DNA of 64,000 nt from Thermoplasmata archaeon (lineage in GTDB: Archaea > Thermoplasmatota > Thermoplasmata > Lutacidiplasmatales > UBA184): the NCBI GenBank assembly GCA_022750115.1, contig JAKIWI010000001.1:19490-83489 (forward strand), given 5' to 3'. The notes beneath the pieces are model-generated. The model did not search any database, was not told the DNA's origin, and saw nothing but the letters and a program-made list of their open reading frames with translations. Shown piece by piece: positions 1-8,141 of the stretch. The position numbers and the translations under genes are program-made. The first letter of the stretch is position 1. Every line of letters begins with the position of its first letter.

Positions 1-813
1 CGCCGCCGCGCGCTCGCCGCGCTTTGCGAGCCGGCGGCCCTCGCGGAGCGGCCCGAGAGCCGGCGAAGGGTCCCCGCCCAGCTCGCGGGTCGTCTCGGCG
101 AGCGCCTCCGCCTGGCTGATCAGGATCAATGTCGGCGCCCACTCATCCTCGAGCCGGGTCAGCGTGTCGTCGAGGTGACGAAGGCGGCGTTGCGCCCCCC
201 CGACGTCCCCCAGGGCGAGCGAGGAGCGGCAGCTCTCGAACTCCACGTCCGGGCCCGAGGTCGGAGCGATGCGCGCGAGCTCGTTGCGGCGGGCGACGAG
301 CGACTCGAACTCCTCCGTGATCGACCCCGCGATGTGGATGAACAGTTCCCGCCCGAGCGCCTCGAACGACCCCGCATCGCTCGCGGCCGCCGCCGCGCGC
401 CCGCGCTGGACGAAGTCGGTGGTGTCGAGTCCCTGCCGCCGGGCGATCTGCAGGTACTCTTCGACCTGCCGACGGACGACGGCGAGCTCCTTCGCCGGGG
501 GCAGCTCGGGCATCGACCGGATCGGCTGGAGCGCATCCGGCTCGGCGGGCGCGGGCTCCGTGCGGGGGGAGCCGAGCGTCGGGAATCGGAACGCCTGCGC
601 GAGCCGGGGGAGCGAGGCGGGCTCGGTCGGCGCGGAGCCGAGATCCCCCACCGCATCGAGGATCTCCTGGACCGAACGACCGAACTCTGGGTCGGAGTCG
701 GGGAGGCCGGCGGCCTCGCGGACCGGGACGAACAGCTCGACGGAGAGGCCGCAGCGGGCGCAGGCGGGCCCGTCGTCCGTGCTCGCGAAGCCGCAGGCAG
801 GGCAGACCGGCAC
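1..813 (-). CDS. Zinc-ribbon coiled-coil protein, C-terminus beyond window
   Basis: The reading frame is open from a GTG at 813 to the left edge (271 codons seen), so the C-terminus is missing. The N-terminus carries two CxxC knuckles (C4/C7 and C18/C21) typical of a short zinc ribbon, then a Pro/Ala-rich linker, then a long charged helical region rich in Glu, Arg, Leu and Ala that looks coiled-coil. No enzyme family is recognised. It begins 10 nt after the htpX stop, so the two are probably co-transcribed. Similar zinc-ribbon plus helix proteins are common in archaea and usually unassigned. The frame is certain from unbroken GC-rich codon use; function is unknown. Confidence 0.75.
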   Translation of the reverse strand, partial: MPVCPACGFASTDDGPACARCGLSVELFVPVREAAGLPDSDPEFGRSVQEILDAVGDLGSAPTEPASLPRLAQAFRFPTLGSPRTEPAPAEPDALQPIRSMPELPPAKELAVVRRQVEEYLQIARRQGLDTTDFVQRGRAAAAASDAGSFEALGRELFIHIAGSITEEFESLVARRNELARIAPTSGPDVEFESCRSSLALGDVGGAQRRLRHLDDTLTRLEDEWAPTLILISQAEALAETTRELGGDPSPALGPLREGRRLAKRGERAAA

Positions 814-823
814 AGCTCTCGCG

Positions 824-1768
824 CTAGGTCTGCTGGCTGCGGCCGCTGAACCCCGGACGAGTGACCGAGGGGGCACGGATCGGCGGCCGGTACGTCCGGT
901 CGGCCGCGAGCGCGCGCAGCGCCCGGATCCGCTCCTCGGTCGGAGGATGCGTCGAGAACCAGCCCATGAGCGACCGGCCCCGGAACGGGTTCACGATGTA
1001 GAGGCTCGACATCGCCGGCGAACCCGACGTCAGCGGTCGGGCGGCGTTGCCCTGTTCGAGCTTGGCGAGCGCGCTCGCGAGCGACAGGGGGTCCCCGATC
1101 GTCGTCGCACCGACGATGTCGGCCTTGCTCTCGCGGCTCCGCGAGATCGCCAGCTGGATCAGCATCGCGGCGATCGCGGCCGGGATGACGGCGAGCAGCG
1201 CGCCGAGCCCGTCGTTGTTCCGGCCCCCGCTCCCTCCCGTCAGGGCGGCGAAGAAGGCGAACTGGGCGAAGTAGCTGATCGCTCCCGCGAGCGTGGCGGC
1301 GAACGTCATCAGGAGCACGTCGCGATCCTTGACGTGCGCGAGCTCGTGGGCGAGGACCCCCCGGAGCTCGCGGTCGTCGAGGAGGTGGAGGATTCCCTCG
1401 GTGGCGGCGACGACCGCGTGCTTCGCGTTGCGGCCCGTCGCGAACGCGTTCGGGGTCATCGTCGGCACGATCGCGATCCGGGGCGCGACGAGGCCGAACA
1501 TCGGCGCGAGCTCGTCGACGATGCGGGCGAGGCGGGGCGCCTCCTCCCGGCGGACGATCTTCGCCCCGGACGACCAGAGCACGAAGCGGTCGCAGAAGAA
1601 GTAGGCCGCGAGGTTGAACACGAGCGAGAGGCCGAGCGCCACCACGAGGCCGCCGAGGAAGCTCCCGAAGACGAACTCGCCCGCAACGGCGCCGACGGCG
1701 ACGAACAGGGCGATGATGGCCACGAACAGCAGGCCGGTCCGGAGACCGGGGTAGGACGAGGAACTCAT
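824..1768 (-). CDS. htpX: Membrane metalloprotease HtpX (M48)
   Basis: M48-family membrane zinc endopeptidase of 314 residues; the family degrades misfolded or damaged membrane proteins. Seen: two N-terminal membrane segments (about 12-31 and 36-58), the HExxH zinc site at H141-E142-H145, the third ligand motif SRxRESKAD with E213, and two more hydrophobic segments between 155 and 205. Length matches the family (about 290-320). The ATG at 1768 was chosen because a TATA box lies about 26 nt upstream, which fits a leaderless transcript, and because the HtpX hydrophobic N-terminus starts here. The next gene follows after 10 nt. Confidence 0.95.
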   Translation of the reverse strand: MSSSSYPGLRTGLLFVAIIALFVAVGAVAGEFVFGSFLGGLVVALGLSLVFNLAAYFFCDRFVLWSSGAKIVRREEAPRLARIVDELAPMFGLVAPRIAIVPTMTPNAFATGRNAKHAVVAATEGILHLLDDRELRGVLAHELAHVKDRDVLLMTFAATLAGAISYFAQFAFFAALTGGSGGRNNDGLGALLAVIPAAIAAMLIQLAISRSRESKADIVGATTIGDPLSLASALAKLEQGNAARPLTSGSPAMSSLYIVNPFRGRSLMGWFSTHPPTEERIRALRALAADRTYRPPIRAPSVTRPGFSGRSQQT

Positions 1769-1790
1769 CGACGCCGTCGAGCCCGTGGGA

Positions 1791-1798
1791 TTATAAAG
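1791..1798 (-). promoter_or_regulatory. TATA box of htpX
   Basis: CTTTATAA on the minus strand, centred about 26 nt before the htpX ATG, in the gap after the tiaS stop. This spacing is the archaeal norm for a transcript starting at or near the start codon. Confidence 0.7.
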
Positions 1799-1817
1799 GG
1801 ATACGCGGGCGCGCGCG

Positions 1818-3122
1818 TTAGCGGGGCTCGGGTCCGAGCGGAGCCAGATGCCGACGCGCCGACGGTGTCGGGTGGTAGGTCCCGCGGGCGATGCCGGACG
1901 GCACGCCTCGTAGCGTGGCCGCTTCGGGAGGCCAGCGTCGTCGGCAGGACGGGCAACGGTAGCCGCGCGCGGTCCCGAGCGAACGGGCTCGGCGGGCGCA
2001 CGACCCGCAGACGGGCGCGATCCGCCGGGTCGCGCGAGGAGCGAGGCGCCGAACGTGGATTCCTTCGACCCGGAAGGTGGGGTCGGGTCCCGTGCCGCCC
2101 CAGAGGTCGACCTCGTCCCCGTCGCGAAGTTCGCGGGCGACCGCGGGGAGCGCCTTCGTGGGTTCGAACACCCGGCACTCGACGCGGACTCCCGCGGAGT
2201 CGAGACGAAGCCCGACGTGCCCCCCGCGAAGGACCGTAGGCAGACCGACCACGATTCCTCGGAGTTTCGCCGGGGTGAAGGGACCGAGCGGGAGCGTGGG
2301 GTGAGCACGGAGGTGATCTCCCGTGCCCTGATTGGTGCGGAACAGCATCCACCGCCCGACGGGCTCGGACCGTACCCACTCCCGCGCCCGCAGCGCACCC
2401 TCGGCGGACCTGGAACGAAGGCCGTAGAGGATCGGGCACGCGGTGTGGGGGGCCACCAGGAGCCGACGCGTTCTCGGGTCGTGGCAGAGGAACAGGTCGG
2501 GCTCCCGCCGCGCGGCGTCGCGCACCGATTCCGCGTCGACCGTTCGTCGTCCCGCGGCCCCGGCCGACCGGTAGGAGATGAGCTCCCAGGTACGACGTCG
2601 GCCCCGCCACGCGACGGCGGCGGCCGCGCCGACGAGCCCACGCGTCGAGTTCGACGTTCGGAACCACGCTCCCGCTGCCCGGAGCTCCGCGTCGACGACC
2701 CTCGGATCCACGACCCCGGTGACCGCGCGATCGTAGAGCGACTCGGGAAGCGGTCCCTCCGCGATCACCAGGGCGGGATCGGTGTTTGCCGCCGTGCTGG
2801 ATTGAGCGCGAACCAATGCCCAGGCATCCTCGGCAAACCGATCGCGCTCGACCGAAGTCGGAGGACGACCCCGCGCGAAGGCGAGGACCGGTGTCCCGCC
2901 GACCTCCCCCACCTCCCGGGGGTCACCCGAGCCGTGCCCGAGGGTGACCGAGAGCGCAGCGTTGCCACGGGTTTTCCACGGAACGTTCGGGTTCAGACGA
3001 ACGAGGTTCGGTTCCCCAACGACGTCCAGTTGGGCCGACCGTCCGAGGGCGATCAGCTCGGTCAGCAGATGGGTCGTGCAGCCGCCGTCGGGGCCGTCGG
3101 TGTCGTCAACTCCGAGCCGCAT
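1818..3122 (-). CDS. tiaS: tRNA(Ile2) 2-agmatinylcytidine synthetase TiaS
   Basis: TiaS (434 residues) joins agmatine to C34 of the CAU-anticodon tRNA-Ile so that it reads AUA; it is archaeal and essential. The N-terminus carries the family signature DDTDGPDGGCTT (residues 6-17), followed by the kinase-like and ferredoxin-like domains, an OB-fold segment and a C-terminal zinc ribbon with CGSC near 367 and CPSC near 388. Length fits (about 420-450). The ATG at 3122 lies inside the preceding gene, whose stop is at 3106, a 17-nt overlap suggesting translational coupling. The Arg-rich tail after the zinc ribbon is probably disordered. Confidence 0.95.
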   Translation of the reverse strand: MRLGVDDTDGPDGGCTTHLLTELIALGRSAQLDVVGEPNLVRLNPNVPWKTRGNAALSVTLGHGSGDPREVGEVGGTPVLAFARGRPPTSVERDRFAEDAWALVRAQSSTAANTDPALVIAEGPLPESLYDRAVTGVVDPRVVDAELRAAGAWFRTSNSTRGLVGAAAAVAWRGRRRTWELISYRSAGAAGRRTVDAESVRDAARREPDLFLCHDPRTRRLLVAPHTACPILYGLRSRSAEGALRAREWVRSEPVGRWMLFRTNQGTGDHLRAHPTLPLGPFTPAKLRGIVVGLPTVLRGGHVGLRLDSAGVRVECRVFEPTKALPAVARELRDGDEVDLWGGTGPDPTFRVEGIHVRRLAPRATRRIAPVCGSCARRARSLGTARGYRCPSCRRRWPPEAATLRGVPSGIARGTYHPTPSARRHLAPLGPEPR

Positions 3123-3999
3123 CCGGAACCTCGCGCGCCCGGCGGAGGCGGCGCCGGTAGAGGAGGGCGAGCACGCCGACGACCACGCCGATCCCGGCGA
3201 TGATCAGGACGTCCCCGAGGGGAAATGCGGGGTGGAACGCCACCGTCGCCGAGCCAGTCGCCCCCGCGCCGATCGATCCGCTCGCACTCGGTGCCCCGTA
3301 GCCGAGCAGGTCGTTGTGGACCGACTCGCCCTGGAGGCCGGTGGCCGTGGTGATGGTGGTAGCCGCCGGGGTCGTGACCGTGACGGTCGCGTTCGGGGCC
3401 GGCAACGCGATGCCCGCGGCAATGGTGAGGTTCCAGGAGACGACCAGGCTGCCGCTCGACCCATCGGGGAGGAACGACTCCGTGGAGGAGGTTGTGACGG
3501 TGATCGGAGCGGGAGACGAGTCGGCCCCCGGGGCGCCGGAGAACGTCGCGCCGCCGAAGCTCGCCGAGCCCGGAGCATTCCCGTTCAACGTGGTCGAGAG
3601 GAAGCTCCCTCCCGTGAGGGCTCCGGACGGGATTGCGGAGGCTTCGTCGCGGAGCAGGCTCTCGAACAGGCTCACCTCCGAAGGCTCGACCGTCCCATCG
3701 CGGTTCCCAAAGAGGCTCGCCAGCAGCAGGCTCGACTCGGCACTGTTGATGCTGGCGAGCGCGGAGGCCTTCTGGCTCGCGTTCACCGGGAGCGCGTCGA
3801 TGAGGGGCGTGAAATTTCCGTCCATGGCGGAGCGGAGCGCGGACCCGTTCGTGTCGACGATGGAGATCGAGACGCCCACGGTCCCGTCGGAGCCGACCGA
3901 GACGGCGGCGGACGACGCCGACGCGAGCGAGGGGACGAGAGCGACCCCCAGCAGCAGGAGGGCGACGGCGGCGGCGCGCGAGGCGCGGGCGGTTTCGCT
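3106..3999 (-). CDS. Secreted, C-terminally membrane-anchored protein; no normal start codon
   Basis: About 298 codons encode a signal-peptide-like N-terminus (Arg-containing, then a run of Ala/Leu/Val ending in ASA), a Ser/Thr-rich extracellular part with NxS/T sites, a single EF-hand-like loop (NRDGTVEPSEV near residue 110) and a C-terminal membrane helix followed by Arg-rich residues. The family is not recognised. The start is a puzzle: no ATG, GTG or TTG occurs in frame near the signal peptide. The nearest ATG is at 4239, deep inside korB, which would add an implausible Arg/Cys-rich leader. The 5' end given is therefore only the codon next to the korB stop. A base error or an unusual start codon are both possible. 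Confidence 0.6.
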   Translation of the reverse strand, partial: SETARASRAAAVALLLLGVALVPSLASASSAAVSVGSDGTVGVSISIVDTNGSALRSAMDGNFTPLIDALPVNASQKASALASINSAESSLLLASLFGNRDGTVEPSEVSLFESLLRDEASAIPSGALTGGSFLSTTLNGNAPGSASFGGATFSGAPGADSSPAPITVTTSSTESFLPDGSSGSLVVSWNLTIAAGIALPAPNATVTVTTPAATTITTATGLQGESVHNDLLGYGAPSASGSIGAGATGSATVAFHPAFPLGDVLIIAGIGVVVGVLALLYRRRLRRAREVPDAARS

Positions 4000-4870
4000 A
4001 GGCGACCGCGCGCAGGAGCTTCTCGTACGCCCCCCGGTTCGTCGCGAGCCCGATGTCGGCGACCGCCGGCCCGATCTTGTCGGGGAGCAGCTTGAGCTCG
4101 AGTCCGGGCATCGAAGGGTCCGGCGCCGACGGCCGGTGCATGACGCCGATCGGGATCTTCCCGCTGTGCATCGTCTCGGTGCACAGGCGGAACATCGTCT
4201 GGCGGTCGCTCGGGTCGTAGCCCGGGAGCGTCGCGACATCGACGACGCGCGCCCGCCAATCCTTGAACGTGTCGTTGTACGTCACGCACGGCGAAAGGTC
4301 CTCGACGAACGCGAAGCCGCGGTTCGCGCGGTTGAACTTGATCGCTTCCACGAGCACCTGGATCATGGTCTTCGGGTCACCGGAGAACGTGCGGGCGATG
4401 AAGTTCGGGACGGGGATCGACAACGCGGTCAGGATCGCGTCGAACGGCGGCTCGACGTTTCCCTCGTAGCCGAGCTGGCTGGTCGGGGACGCCTGCCCCT
4501 TCGTCAGCCCGTACAGCTCGTTGTTCATCACGATGTAGAGGATCGAGGCGTTCTTCTTGAACGCGTGGATGAAGTGTCCCATCCCGATCGCGTAGCCGTC
4601 CCCGTCGCCGCCCGCGGCGATGACGGTGAGCTGCGGGTTCGCGAGCTTGATGCCGACGGCCTGGGCGAGCAGGCGGCCGTGGAGGGCGTGGATCCCGTTC
4701 GTCTCGATGAAGTTGTGAATGCCGCCCGAGCAGCCGATGCCGCCGACGAGCACTTCGTCGTACGGCGGAACGCCCGCTTCTTGCGCGGCCTTCTTGACCG
4801 CGGCGAGCACGCCGAAATCGCCGCATCCCGGGCACCAGGTCGATGGGACCGGCTTCACCGATTGGACCAT
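3998..4870 (-). CDS. korB: 2-oxoacid:ferredoxin oxidoreductase, beta subunit
   Basis: Thiamine-diphosphate subunit (290 residues) of the archaeal oxidoreductase that decarboxylates 2-oxoacids to acyl-CoA and reduces ferredoxin. Seen: CPGCGDF at 13-19 with C13/C16 plus C47 as likely cluster ligands, and the ThDP/Mg motif GDGDG (88-92) ending in MNNELYG (115-121). Length matches the two-subunit archaeal enzymes (about 290-305). The ATG lies 2 nt after the korA stop, so the pair is one transcription unit. Substrate preference (2-oxoglutarate versus pyruvate or others) cannot be read with certainty; sucCD in the same window favours a 2-oxoglutarate role. Confidence 0.93.
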   Translation of the reverse strand: MVQSVKPVPSTWCPGCGDFGVLAAVKKAAQEAGVPPYDEVLVGGIGCSGGIHNFIETNGIHALHGRLLAQAVGIKLANPQLTVIAAGGDGDGYAIGMGHFIHAFKKNASILYIVMNNELYGLTKGQASPTSQLGYEGNVEPPFDAILTALSIPVPNFIARTFSGDPKTMIQVLVEAIKFNRANRGFAFVEDLSPCVTYNDTFKDWRARVVDVATLPGYDPSDRQTMFRLCTETMHSGKIPIGVMHRPSAPDPSMPGLELKLLPDKIGPAVADIGLATNRGAYEKLLRAVA

Positions 4871-4872
4871 GA

Positions 4873-6669
4873 CTACCGCCCTCCCTGGATCGGGCCGACG
4901 ATCTCCGGCGCGCGGAACGAGTTGCCGTCGAACTTCTTGATGGAGCGCAGTTTCGCGTGGTGCTGGGGGAGCGCGGCGCGGATCATCTCCGCAAACTGCC
5001 CGGTGTAGTTGTGCTCCACGACGTAGACCACGTCCATCGAGGCGAGGAACGGCTCGAGCGTGCGGCTCGGGACCGGGAACAGCGTGCGGGCGTTGTAGAA
5101 GCGCGTTCGGATCCCCGCACGATCGAGGAGGCCCTGCGCCTCGCGGATCGGCCCGAACGTCGAGCCGTAGCCGATGATCCCGATCTTGGCGCCGGCATCC
5201 CCGAACATGTGGGGGACCGGGAGTTCGGGCTCCGCGTGGATGAGTTTCCCCATCCGCTTGTCCATCATCTTGACGCGATTGACCGGGTTCACGGAGACGT
5301 GGCCCATCTCGTTGTGCTCGTTCCCTGTGATCTGGCTGTAGACCCCCAGGGTCCCCGGCGGCGCGTACGGTGAGACGCCGTTCGGCGTGAACTGGTAGGC
5401 GGCGTACGACTCCATCTTCGCCACCTGCTCCGAAGTGAGGCGGTTGCCGCGGTCGACCGTGACCTTCGAGAGGTCGAACGGCTCGGCGGTCGTCGTGTTT
5501 TGACAGAGCGCCTGGTCGAGGAGCAGGATGACCGGGAGGCGCCATCGCTCCGCGAGGTTGAGCGCCTCGACAGTGATCTCGAAGCAATCCTCGACGGTCC
5601 CGGGTGCGACGATGAACCGCGGGTACTCGCCGTGGCCGAGATGCGCCAGGTGGGAGAGGTCCGACTGCTCGTGGCGCGTGGGTTCGCCAGTGGAGGGACC
5701 GACCCGCTGGCAGTCGGCGACGAGGATCGGAACCTCGGCGGTACCCGCGTGGCCGATCCCCTCGGTCATGAGGGACAGTCCCGGACCACTCGTCGAGGTC
5801 ATCACGCGGGCGCCCGCGTACGCGGCGCCGATGATCATGTTCACCGCGGCGAGCTCGTCCTCCGCCTGCCGGACGACGCCGTGGAACGCCGGAAGGTAGC
5901 GCATGAGGTACTCCATGATCTCCGTCGCGGGAGTGATGGGGTAGCCGGCGAAGAAGCGGCCCCCGCCGACGACGAACCCGAGCGCGACCGCCTGGTTCCC
6001 GATCGTGAGGATCTGGTTGTGCGCGTCGCCGTCGGCGACGTGCCAGCGGTTGGCGAGACCGGGGGTGTCGGCCGCCGCTTTGCGACCGATCTCGAGCGCC
6101 TTCAGGTTCTTCTGGAGCGCTTCGGCCCCGCGCTTGGCGAACCGTTCCTCGATCACGGCCCGCGTTTGGTCCGGGTCGAAGCCGAGGATGACCGAGATCG
6201 CGCCGTAGGCGGCCGTGTTCTTGAAGATCGGTTGTCCGACGACCCCGCCGACGAGGGTCGCGAACGGGAAGCCCACCGCATTGGGGGCGTCGGATTGGAA
6301 CGAGGACGAGTCGTAGAGCATCCAGCCGTCGGCAGCGAGCTCGGAGCGGCCGATCTCGAGCGCCTCCTTGTCGAACGCCACGATGAGGTTCACCTCGGCC
6401 TTCACGGCGGCGATCGGGTCGCGCGAGGCGCGGATGCAGGCGTCGGCGTGCCCGCCGCGGATCCGCGACAGGACGTTGCGCGAGGTGTAGATGTACAGTC
6501 CGCGCTTTCGGAAGTAGCGCCCGAGCAGGTCCGAAACGGTGAGCGTGCCGTCGCCGCCCTGGCCGCCGATCATCACCGCCAGGTCAGAAAGTTCCGGCGA
6601 TCGCGGGGGGAGATGGTTGGCCGTGGCCACGCCCGGGTCGGGGGTCGTTTTCGCAGCGGGAGTGGTCAT
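4873..6669 (-). CDS. korA: 2-oxoacid:ferredoxin oxidoreductase, fused gamma-alpha subunit
   Basis: A 598-residue fusion of the gamma domain (GGQGGDG at 35-41) and the alpha domain, which carries the YPITPATE motif at 243-250 that binds CoA and substrate in this family. This two-subunit arrangement is that of archaeal 2-oxoacid:ferredoxin oxidoreductases such as those of Sulfolobus, rather than the four-subunit enzymes. Cytoplasmic; it partners KorB, encoded 2 nt downstream. The first 25 residues are a low-complexity leader that may not all be translated. A TATA-like element sits about 59 nt before the ATG. Likely physiological output is reduced ferredoxin for respiration plus succinyl-CoA or acetyl-CoA. 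Confidence 0.93.
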   Translation of the reverse strand: MTTPAAKTTPDPGVATANHLPPRSPELSDLAVMIGGQGGDGTLTVSDLLGRYFRKRGLYIYTSRNVLSRIRGGHADACIRASRDPIAAVKAEVNLIVAFDKEALEIGRSELAADGWMLYDSSSFQSDAPNAVGFPFATLVGGVVGQPIFKNTAAYGAISVILGFDPDQTRAVIEERFAKRGAEALQKNLKALEIGRKAAADTPGLANRWHVADGDAHNQILTIGNQAVALGFVVGGGRFFAGYPITPATEIMEYLMRYLPAFHGVVRQAEDELAAVNMIIGAAYAGARVMTSTSGPGLSLMTEGIGHAGTAEVPILVADCQRVGPSTGEPTRHEQSDLSHLAHLGHGEYPRFIVAPGTVEDCFEITVEALNLAERWRLPVILLLDQALCQNTTTAEPFDLSKVTVDRGNRLTSEQVAKMESYAAYQFTPNGVSPYAPPGTLGVYSQITGNEHNEMGHVSVNPVNRVKMMDKRMGKLIHAEPELPVPHMFGDAGAKIGIIGYGSTFGPIREAQGLLDRAGIRTRFYNARTLFPVPSRTLEPFLASMDVVYVVEHNYTGQFAEMIRAALPQHHAKLRSIKKFDGNSFRAPEIVGPIQGGR

Positions 6670-6724
6670 GGAGTTCCGTCGGACGGGCCGTCAGGCCAAT
6701 CGCACCGATTCGAGCGTGCGCGCG

Positions 6725-6731
6725 TATTTAA
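6725..6731 (-). promoter_or_regulatory. TATA box of the korAB operon
   Basis: TTAAATA on the minus strand, about 59 nt before the korA ATG, which predicts a leader of roughly 30 nt. It lies in the 224-nt divergent gap between korA and the synthase gene at 6894. Confidence 0.55.
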
Positions 6732-6860
6732 CGGTGGGGAGAGGCGCGCGAATCCGGCGCGCTCTCCGACGGAGAATACGGTCGTTCCGGCGCCCGCGTC
6801 GCGAGCGCGGCGGGTCGCGCGCGCCGTCGTACGCTAACGTACGAATCGCGCGTTCCGAGA

Positions 6861-6870
6861 AAGGTTATCT
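6861..6870 (+). promoter_or_regulatory. TATA-like element of the synthase/aconitase operon
   Basis: An A-rich BRE-like run followed by AAGGTTATCT, centred about 28 nt before the ATG at 6894. The spacing suggests a leaderless mRNA. Confidence 0.5.
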
Positions 6871-6893
6871 CGCTAGGGCCGCTCGTCAGGCCG

Positions 6894-8141
6894 ATGGAAG
6901 ACTCTCCCCTCGTCGAGAACTTCCACGTCCGGACGGCGTCCGAACGACATTTCGCCGACCCGATCCAGTTCTGGGACGAGACGCTCCGCGACGGCGAGCA
7001 GATGCCGGGCGTCCACTTCTCTCCCGAGGAGAAACTCCGCATCGCGACGGTTCTGAGCGATGTCGGTGTCTCGGTCATCGACGCCGGGATCCCGGTCGTG
7101 TCTCCCGAGGAGGCGGCCGCCGTGCGCCGCGTGGTCGGCGCCGGGCTGAAGGCGAAGATCCTCGCCTCCGCGCGGACCGTGCCGGGCGATGTCGAGGCGG
7201 TGATCCAGAGCGGCGCTTCGCACATCGCGATCTTCGTCGCGGCGAGCGAGGTCCACCTCCGGTACAAGCTGAAGATGACGCAGGACCAGGTCCTCGCGGC
7301 GTCGCTCGCCTCCGTACGTCGGGCGAAGGACGCCGGCCTGCACGTGGCGTTCGTCACCGAAGACACGGTCCGGGCGCCCCTCGACTTCGTGGAGCGACTC
7401 TACAAGGCGGTTCAATCGGCCGGCGCCGACCGACTGGTCGTCTCGGACACGGTCGGCATCATGACGCCGATCACGTTCCGGTGGTACCTCGAGGAGTTCG
7501 AGCGCCGCGTTCACCCGAAAGACTGGTCCGTCCATTGCCACAACGACTTCGGACTCGCGGTCGCGAACACCCTCACGGCGTGCGAGGTCGGGGTCACGGC
7601 GCCCCACGTCTGCGTCAACGGGCTCGGCGAGCGCGCCGGGAACGCTTCGCTCGAGGAGGTCGTCGTCTCCCTCGAGGCGCTGTACGGGGTCGCGACCGCC
7701 ATCGATACCTCGCGACTGTTCGAGCTTTCGCGCCTCGTGGAAGAGGTCTCGGGGGTCCCGATCCCCGCGAACAAGGCCCTCGTCGGGTACAATTCGTTCA
7801 GCCACGAGGCGGGGATCCACACGCACGGAGTCCTCGCGCACACGCTGACCTACGAGCCCCTCCAGCCCGAGGTCGTCGGGCGGCACCGCCAAATGATCCT
7901 GGGGAAGCACACCGGGAAGGCGGCGCTCGTGGAGAAGCTGAAGGAGCGAGGGGTCGCCGCGACCGACCCGATGCTCGCCGAGCTGCTCCGCCGGGTGAAG
8001 GAGAGCGGCGAGGGCCGTGGCAAGGAGCAATTGCGCGCGTTCCTCGACACCTACCGATCCCTGTTCGAGCATCCCGGCATCTCGGACGCGGAGTTCTGGC
8101 GCATGGTCGACGAGACCGGGATTCATATCGAGGCACAATGA
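6894..8141 (+). CDS. 2-isopropylmalate/homocitrate/citramalate synthase family protein
   Basis: A 415-residue acyl-CoA:2-oxoacid condensing enzyme of the LeuA/AksA/NifV superfamily. Seen: ETLRDGEQ at 29-36 (metal and catalytic R32/D33) and HCHNDFG at 214-220 with metal ligands H214 and H216, followed by the conserved NGLGERAGN segment. It is about 100 residues shorter than bacterial LeuA and lacks the C-terminal leucine-sensing domain, so leucine feedback is not expected. It leads an operon of aconitase large and small subunits and a decarboxylating dehydrogenase, which makes leucine, homocitrate or citramalate chain elongation all possible. Sequence alone does not decide. The stop overlaps the next start (ATGA). 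Confidence 0.85.
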   Translation: MEDSPLVENFHVRTASERHFADPIQFWDETLRDGEQMPGVHFSPEEKLRIATVLSDVGVSVIDAGIPVVSPEEAAAVRRVVGAGLKAKILASARTVPGDVEAVIQSGASHIAIFVAASEVHLRYKLKMTQDQVLAASLASVRRAKDAGLHVAFVTEDTVRAPLDFVERLYKAVQSAGADRLVVSDTVGIMTPITFRWYLEEFERRVHPKDWSVHCHNDFGLAVANTLTACEVGVTAPHVCVNGLGERAGNASLEEVVVSLEALYGVATAIDTSRLFELSRLVEEVSGVPIPANKALVGYNSFSHEAGIHTHGVLAHTLTYEPLQPEVVGRHRQMILGKHTGKAALVEKLKERGVAATDPMLAELLRRVKESGEGRGKEQLRAFLDTYRSLFEHPGISDAEFWRMVDETGIHIEAQ

